From: Mariprofundaceae bacterium
GTDB taxonomy: Bacteria; Pseudomonadota; Zetaproteobacteria; Mariprofundales; Mariprofundaceae
Reading direction: 5' to 3'
Assembly: GCA_021734365.1 (NCBI GenBank)
Contig: JAIPJD010000002.1
Location: 1-33,443 of the forward strand
DNA: 33,443 nucleotides
This document shows, piece by piece, positions 28,909-33,443 of the stretch (its first letter is position 1; each line of letters begins with the position of its first letter). Both the position numbers and the translations under genes were made by a program. A model generated the notes under the pieces. The model had not been told where the DNA came from and made no database searches. It saw only the letters and a list, made by a program, of their open reading frames with translations.

Positions 28909-29663
28909 TACTCCAGTATCTCCAGGTCAAAGGGTGAATGCAAAGCGAGGTAGAGCTTGCCCCAGTTTGAGATGCGTATTTTCCCATGCACAACAACAAT
29001 GTCACCATATTTAAGTTTTGGAGCAGTTTTAAACCACTTCCTGTGGGCTCTGGGAATGGAGACGTGGATATGGTTTAGCCTGAATCCCCAACTGTTTTTT
29101 TTGATCGAGTCTACCGAGCCGGTGACAACCCGAAATTGACCAATCTGCTTCCTGCCTGCTTCGTTTGAGCTGAGCACCTTAAAGCGGGGGATATTCCAGA
29201 TACCTCGTTTTTCATCTCTGGCCTGCCGTTCTTTGATAAGCAACCTGGCGGCATGTCGGAAATTGGGGGCAAAGGTGTAGGCGTGTGCCAGTCCACTCTC
29301 AATCATATGTGCGTTGATCCATCTGCCGTCACGAAGGAATACATGAGCCAGCAGGCGGCCATAGCTGTCATGCTGCTCCGCATCAAACTCAAGCCGTACC
29401 GTTTTACCCAGCACAAGTTTCCTGAGCTCGTTTGTTGCCTGATCGGCGAGTGGCTGGCCGGGCTTGTCGTCCCGGGCGACTTCCGGGGTGTTGATGCCAA
29501 GCAGTCGAACCTTCTCACCTTTTCTGGTTTTGAAGGTATCACCATCATAAACTTTGCCGACTGTAACCCAGCGGCTGGTGCCGATCTGTGAAAATGTGCC
29601 TGCCCAACCGCTCTGTCCGGTAAGCAGAAGTGTAATCAGAAGCAGAGGCCGGATCAGTTGCAT
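28908..29663 (-). CDS. Exported thermonuclease-like (SNase) protein with C-terminal extension
   Basis: A 251-residue protein with a signal peptide of about 22 residues ending W-A-G. The staphylococcal-nuclease fold follows, with the catalytic Arg in V-R-L-L-G-I near 54, Glu in N-T-P-E near 61 and Arg in Y-G-R-L-L near 104. After about residue 170 a second small beta-rich domain (V-V-T-G-S-V near 180, G-D-I-V-V-V-H-G-K-I near 220) looks like an OB fold that could bind nucleic acid. It should cut DNA or RNA in the periplasm or outside. It lies three bases after pyrD and overlaps the M48 gene. Confidence 0.9.
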   Translation of the reverse strand: MQLIRPLLLITLLLTGQSGWAGTFSQIGTSRWVTVGKVYDGDTFKTRKGEKVRLLGINTPEVARDDKPGQPLADQATNELRKLVLGKTVRLEFDAEQHDSYGRLLAHVFLRDGRWINAHMIESGLAHAYTFAPNFRHAARLLIKERQARDEKRGIWNIPRFKVLSSNEAGRKQIGQFRVVTGSVDSIKKNSWGFRLNHIHVSIPRAHRKWFKTAPKLKYGDIVVVHGKIRISNWGKLYLALHSPFDLEILE

Positions 29664-29666
29664 CGG

Positions 29667-30596
29667 TTAGCTGCCCAGCGTGCCAACAAGCTCCCTGTAG
29701 CTGTTCATATTGTGTCTCGTTAGATAACCGCGCAGCTCATCCAGTACCTTGCCGCAGAGCAATGGGTCGTAAAAGAGGCCGGTGCCCAGTCCAATCGTAT
29801 CGGAGCCGGTAATGGCAAATTCAATGGCATCCTTCCCGGATGTAATCCCGCCCTGACCCAGAATCGGAATGTTATGTCTGGCGGCCACAGCACGGGTCTG
29901 GTGAATCTTCCACAATGCCACAGGCTTGATGGCAGGGCCTGAGAGGCCGCCGGAGATATTGCCGATCACAGGCGTTCTTGATTCAATATCCACAGCCATG
30001 CCGACCAGTGTGTTGATTACGGAGAGCCCATCGCTTCCTGCCTCAATCACCATACGTGCCGTTTCGGCAATGTCGGCATTGTTCGGTGAAAGCTTGGTGA
30101 TCAGCGGCTTTTTTGTCATCGGGCGCATCGCTTCCACCACTTTGGCGGCCATCACCGGATCATTGCCGAAATGGACCCCGCCCTCTTTCACATTCGGGCA
30201 GGAGATGTTGATCTCAATGGCGGTGACCGGAGAGTTGTCGAATATGGCTGCGATTTCAGCGTATTCCGCAAGTGAAGTACCATTGGCATTGGCCCAGAAC
30301 TGCGTCTCATCGTGTGGCAGGCCTGGCAGAATGTTGTCAACCACATGCCGCACTCCGGGATTCTGCAGGCCGATGGCATTGAGCATGCCCGATGGCGTTT
30401 CACAGACACGGTGCGGTGCATTGCCCATGCGCGGTTCAAGCGTCGTACCCTTGAGAATGACCGCACCGACATCTTTGTTGGAGAAACCCTCGACACGCGT
30501 GTACTCCTCGCCGAAACCGACACAGCCTGAAAGCAGCACGATTGGTGTTTGCAGTGTCAGCCCGGCAAAAGAGGTGGACAGATCAGGTTTGGACAT
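29667..30596 (-). CDS. pyrD: Dihydroorotate dehydrogenase, class 1 (1B-like)
   Basis: A 310-residue FMN barrel enzyme that oxidises dihydroorotate to orotate in pyrimidine synthesis. The catalytic cysteine sits in N-I-S-C-P-N-V-K near 137, as in class 1 soluble enzymes, with K-L-S-P-N near 172 and G-Q-G-G-I-T-S-G-K-D-A near 250 for phosphate binding. Class 1B enzymes pair with an Fe-S/FAD subunit, PyrK, which is not in this window. The ATG at 30596 is used; a TTG two codons upstream is possible and neither has a strong ribosome site. It lies between SDR and nuclease genes in a tight operon. Confidence 0.93.
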   Translation of the reverse strand: MSKPDLSTSFAGLTLQTPIVLLSGCVGFGEEYTRVEGFSNKDVGAVILKGTTLEPRMGNAPHRVCETPSGMLNAIGLQNPGVRHVVDNILPGLPHDETQFWANANGTSLAEYAEIAAIFDNSPVTAIEINISCPNVKEGGVHFGNDPVMAAKVVEAMRPMTKKPLITKLSPNNADIAETARMVIEAGSDGLSVINTLVGMAVDIESRTPVIGNISGGLSGPAIKPVALWKIHQTRAVAARHNIPILGQGGITSGKDAIEFAITGSDTIGLGTGLFYDPLLCGKVLDELRGYLTRHNMNSYRELVGTLGS

Positions 30597-30617
30597 GGTC
30601 AAAGGTTACCCGCAACA

Positions 30618-31361
30618 TCATTGAACGTCATTGGGCGTTTTTGGCAACAGGTCGGAGGCCTGCAATAGCTGTCCACGAATATCTTTCGATTCGTCCGAGA
30701 GAATATGAAGGAAGGCGGGAGCAATATCGGCGGCGACCGGAACCGTGGCTGGGTTCAGACCCGGATAGGCACGTTCGAAGCTGCGGGTGCGCATACGCCC
30801 CGGATTGATGGTGTTAAAGCGCATCGGTGTGGATGGATGCTCGGCCTGCCACATGGCGGCAGCATAGCCCAGAGCCCGCTTGGCAAGCCCGTAGCCATGC
30901 CAGTTGGCCTGATCTTCTGTAATCATGTCGCAGGTGGTAAAGATCACCGATGCGGACTCAGCACGCGTGAGTAGTGGAAACATGATCTGGGTGAGCAGGT
31001 TGGGAGCGGTAAGATGGATATCGAGCGCACCTGTAAATGTTTTCGGTTTTACATACTGCATCGGAGCACAACGCTTCAAACTGCCTGCACAGTGGACCAG
31101 ACCATCCAGGTGTGGAACCTGATCTTTCAGGGCAAGAAACAGCTTTCCATAGTTATCGAACCCGGTGAGATCAAACGGGATACAGAGGCAACGGCCACCG
31201 ACCTCTTCAATCCGGTTCCGGGTTACCTCCAGTGCCTCTTCCACACGGCCGAGGGCAATCACATCGGCCCCCTCGGCTCCCAGCTGTTGGGCAATGGCAC
31301 GACCCAGGCCCGATGATGCGCCGGTTACCATGATGATCCTGTTTTCAAATCGCTTGGACAT
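30618..31361 (-). CDS. Short-chain dehydrogenase/reductase (YciK-like) with altered catalytic residues
   Basis: A 247-residue Rossmann protein. The cofactor motif T-G-A-S-S-G-L-G is at 13-20, and Y-G-L-A-K near 160 gives the Y-x3-K pair. The usual serine about 13 residues before that Tyr is replaced (F-T-T-C-D), and the usual Asn in the central helix is His (L-D-I-H-L). The overall pattern, including A-N-W-x-x-Y and N-x-I-N-P-G-R-M-R-T, resembles YciK. It may be a weak enzyme or a binding protein. The ATG at 31361 has AAAGGAG upstream. The longer frame to 31556 is repeat sequence. It is first in the SDR-pyrD-nuclease-M48 operon. Confidence 0.88.
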   Translation of the reverse strand: MSKRFENRIIMVTGASSGLGRAIAQQLGAEGADVIALGRVEEALEVTRNRIEEVGGRCLCIPFDLTGFDNYGKLFLALKDQVPHLDGLVHCAGSLKRCAPMQYVKPKTFTGALDIHLTAPNLLTQIMFPLLTRAESASVIFTTCDMITEDQANWHGYGLAKRALGYAAAMWQAEHPSTPMRFNTINPGRMRTRSFERAYPGLNPATVPVAADIAPAFLHILSDESKDIRGQLLQASDLLPKTPNDVQ

Positions 31362-31385
31362 GCAGGCTCCTTTACAGAGCTGGAT

Positions 31386-31580
31386 AGTAACCACAGAGAC
31401 ACAGAGGCACAAAGGAAGAAAAGAATTAGAGAGTACAGAGAAGAGTAAAAACTTTGTCCCCAGTCGGGGATTTAATTCGGGGCGTCCTTGCTCCTCACCC
31501 TGCGGGCGGCTTGCAGCCGTCCAAACGGCTATCCAGCCTTTTTGTCCAAGGGTCATGCCTTGGTGTCTTTGTGGTTAGGT
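31386..31580. repeat. Intergenic inverted-repeat element, CCACAGAG type, copy 3, containing a second module
   Basis: The left arm (about 31386-31415) starts GTAACCACAGAGACACAGAGG. The right arm (about 31552-31580) is its diverged reverse complement, with TTGGTGTCTTTGTGGTTAG. The ends match copy 1 at 2796. Between them is the 31475-31547 module that also occurs in the repeat block at 5271, so one repeat type appears inserted in the other. It lies between the divergent SDR and ettA genes. Confidence 0.75.
31475..31547. repeat. Second copy of the 54-bp repeat module found at 5271-5324
   Basis: Positions 31475-31528 match 5271-5324 at 52 of 54 bases (one A/G and one C/T change). After a short divergent stretch the shared AGCCTTTTTGTCC follows. 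The module contains a perfect CGGCT-TGC-AGCCG stem. The near identity of two copies about 26 kb apart suggests recent spread or gene conversion. Confidence 0.85.
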
Positions 31581-31719
31581 GTGTTCTCTGTGCCTGAAGG
31601 TGAATCGCGCAGCGAGAGAGGCTCCCCTGGGGGACTGTGGTGAATTGCTTTTTTTCTTTCCCCTGTGCTGGCGATGGCGAAATGATATGCTTTGCCGGAT
31701 TATATTCCGGGGGTTATTT

Positions 31720-33390
31720 GTGGCTGAACATCAGTATATCTATTCCATGCAGGGCGTTGGCAAGGTTGTCGGCAATAAAAAAGAGATTCTGAAAGATATC
31801 TATCTCTCATTTTTCCCGGGTGCAAAGATCGGCGTGCTGGGGCTGAATGGCTCCGGTAAATCAACCCTGCTGAAGATTATGGCGGGTCTTGATACTGAAA
31901 TCCTCGGTGAAGCCCGCCCTGCACCCGGTATTAAAATCGGTTATCTGGCACAGGAGCCGGAGCTTGATCCCGCCAAAGATGTGCGCGGCAACATCGAAGA
32001 GGCTGTCAAAGAGATCAAGGATGCACTGGCAGAGCTTGATGCGGTGTATGCAGCCTATGCGGAACCCGATGCGGATTTTGATGCCATTGCAGTCAAACAG
32101 GCCAGGCTGGAAGATATTATCAATGCCGCCGATGGCCATGATCTGGATCGCAGGCTTGAGGTGGCTGCTGATGCGCTGCGTCTGCCGGCATGGGATGCGG
32201 ATGTGACCAAACTATCCGGGGGTGAGCGCCGTCGTGTGGCTCTCTGCCGTCTGCTGCTCTCCAATCCGGACATGATCCTGCTTGATGAGCCAACCAACCA
32301 TCTGGATGCTGAGTCGGTCGCCTGGCTGGAACGTTTCCTGCACGACTATCCGGGTACTGTTGTGGCTGTGACCCATGACCGATATTTCCTTGATAATGTG
32401 GCGGGCTGGATTCTTGAGCTTGATAGAGGCAAAGGAATCCCGTTTGAGGGCAACTACTCATCATGGCTTGAGCAGAAAGATGCGCGCCTGAGTCAGGAGA
32501 GTAAGGAGGAGTCCTCCCGTCAGAAAGCAATCAAACAGGAGCTGGAGTGGGTCCGCCAGGGCACAAAGGGAAGGCACGCCAAGTCCAAGGCCCGTCTGAA
32601 AGCCTTTGATGAGCTGGCGAGCAAAGAGGTGCAACAGCGTAATGCCACCAAACAGATATTCATTCCTGCCGGTGAGCGTCTGGGGGACATCGTTTTTCAG
32701 GCTGAACATGTGAAAAAAGGGTTTGGTGACCGCCTGCTGGTTGAAGACCTTAACTTCAGCCTGCCGCGTGGTGGCATTGTGGGTATTATCGGAGCCAATG
32801 GCGCGGGTAAAACAACACTGTTCCGCATGTTTACCGGCCAGGAGACACCTGATGCCGGTAAGATGATCAAAGGTGAGACGGTTCAGCTATCCTACGTGGA
32901 TCAATCCCGTGATGCCCTGGATGACAACAAAACAGTATTCGAAGAAATTTCCGGAGGTTCGGATTTCGTCACTCTTGGTAAAGCCGAAGTGCCATCACGT
33001 GCCTACTGTGGCCGTTTCAACTTCAAGGGGACGGACCAGCAGAAGAAAGTCTCCATGCTCTCCGGTGGTGAGCGCAACCGCCTGCATCTGGCCAAGATGC
33101 TTAAAGAGGGCGGCAATGTGCTGCTGCTCGATGAGCCGACCAATGATCTGGATGTGGAAACCCTGCGCGCACTGGAAGAGGCACTGCTCGATTTTGCCGG
33201 TTGTGCCGTAGTCATCTCACATGATCGCTGGTTTCTCGATCGTATTGCCACACATATGCTTGCCTTTGAAGATGACGGGCATGTGGAGTGGTTTGAGGGC
33301 AACTTCGCCGAATACGAAAAGGATAAAGAGCGCCGACTCGGTAAAGATGCAACCCAGCCGCACCGGATCAAATACAAGAAACTGGCTTAA
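31720..33390 (+). CDS. ettA: Energy-dependent translational throttle EttA (ABC-F ATPase)
   Basis: A 556-residue ABC-F protein with two ATPase cassettes. Walker A sites are G-L-N-G-S-G-K-S-T near 40 and G-A-N-G-A-G-K-T-T near 358. Signatures are L-S-G-G-E-R-R-R near 165 and L-S-G-G-E-R-N-R near 447. Walker B segments end D-E-P-T-N-H-L-D and D-E-P-T-N-D-L-D. The start S-M-Q-G-V-G-K-V-V, the Arm insert after the first Walker A and the basic linker near 270 are EttA features; E. coli EttA has 555 residues. It binds the ribosomal E site and slows elongation when energy is low. The GTG at 31720 follows a GGGGG stretch; the upstream frame is non-coding. Confidence 0.95.
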   Translation: MAEHQYIYSMQGVGKVVGNKKEILKDIYLSFFPGAKIGVLGLNGSGKSTLLKIMAGLDTEILGEARPAPGIKIGYLAQEPELDPAKDVRGNIEEAVKEIKDALAELDAVYAAYAEPDADFDAIAVKQARLEDIINAADGHDLDRRLEVAADALRLPAWDADVTKLSGGERRRVALCRLLLSNPDMILLDEPTNHLDAESVAWLERFLHDYPGTVVAVTHDRYFLDNVAGWILELDRGKGIPFEGNYSSWLEQKDARLSQESKEESSRQKAIKQELEWVRQGTKGRHAKSKARLKAFDELASKEVQQRNATKQIFIPAGERLGDIVFQAEHVKKGFGDRLLVEDLNFSLPRGGIVGIIGANGAGKTTLFRMFTGQETPDAGKMIKGETVQLSYVDQSRDALDDNKTVFEEISGGSDFVTLGKAEVPSRAYCGRFNFKGTDQQKKVSMLSGGERNRLHLAKMLKEGGNVLLLDEPTNDLDVETLRALEEALLDFAGCAVVISHDRWFLDRIATHMLAFEDDGHVEWFEGNFAEYEKDKERRLGKDATQPHRIKYKKLA

Positions 33391-33443
33391 GCAGTCTTCT
33401 CAACGACAGACCGAAGAGGCGATATCCCGGGGTATCAGTCCCA

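Noticed and set aside
31362-31556. 65-residue N-terminal extension of the SDR
   Set aside because: It translates repeat element sequence; the ATG at 31361 has an AAAGGAG ribosome site right before the Rossmann motif.
33421-33436. Terminator after ettA
   Set aside because: A GATATCCC/GGGGTATC palindrome is present at the edge, but no T-tract is visible before the window ends.

Overview
The window reads as the chromosome of a Gram-negative proteobacterium. Supporting genes include RF3 with ArfB and DarP, a lysC-csrA order familiar from Gammaproteobacteria, ExbB/ExbD, an outer-membrane-type lipoprotein, EttA and a consensus Fur box. Base composition looks close to half G+C by eye. The iron genes and the mix of families would fit a gamma- or zetaproteobacterium, but that placement is inference. 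No phage, plasmid, transposase, CRISPR, tRNA or rRNA signal was seen; nearly all genes are housekeeping.

Layout. (1) 1-5030: the last 14 codons of ssb and a bidirectional terminator, then a minus-strand translation cluster prfC-arfB-darP. A DHH phosphoesterase follows, divergent from a SirB-like membrane protein and a thioredoxin-like protein. (2) 5031-5371: a gene-free block of nested repeats. (3) 5372-12003: minus-strand DUF2726/zinc-finger protein and polA, a plus-strand PAS-PAS protein, then minus-strand yaaA, a DsbA-like protein and a LexA-like S24 peptidase without a DNA-binding domain. (4) 12211-19576, plus strand: ribD, comEC, exbB-exbD-lysC (each start overlapping the previous stop), csrA, fur and an FTR1 iron permease. 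(5) 19611-21314, minus strand: an aspartate aminotransferase and two tandem mini-ferredoxins. (6) 21561-25367: one very long FAD/Fe-S oxidoreductase gene (DUF3683 family) split by a single in-frame TAA. (7) 25551-27373, plus strand: a RibD_C reductase, an ArsC/YffB-like protein and an alpha/beta hydrolase. (8) 27448-31361, minus strand: a compact SDR-pyrD-nuclease-M48 protease operon. (9) 31720-33390: ettA.

How genes work together. Translation termination, rescue and ribosome assembly or throttling are represented by prfC, arfB, darP and ettA. Iron is handled by fur and FTR1 behind a Fur box that overlaps a promoter whose predicted start point is the fur ATG itself, so the operon may be leaderless and iron-autoregulated. 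DNA handling is represented by ssb, polA, ComEC and an exported thermonuclease.

No clearly new multi-gene system such as a defence island, secretion cluster or biosynthetic cluster was found. The most interesting points are the nonsense-split DUF3683 oxidoreductase, the leaderless-looking fur promoter, comEC with no canonical start for its membrane N-terminus, the HTH-less LexA-like peptidase, the duplicated mini-ferredoxins, and three families of dispersed or nested intergenic repeats.
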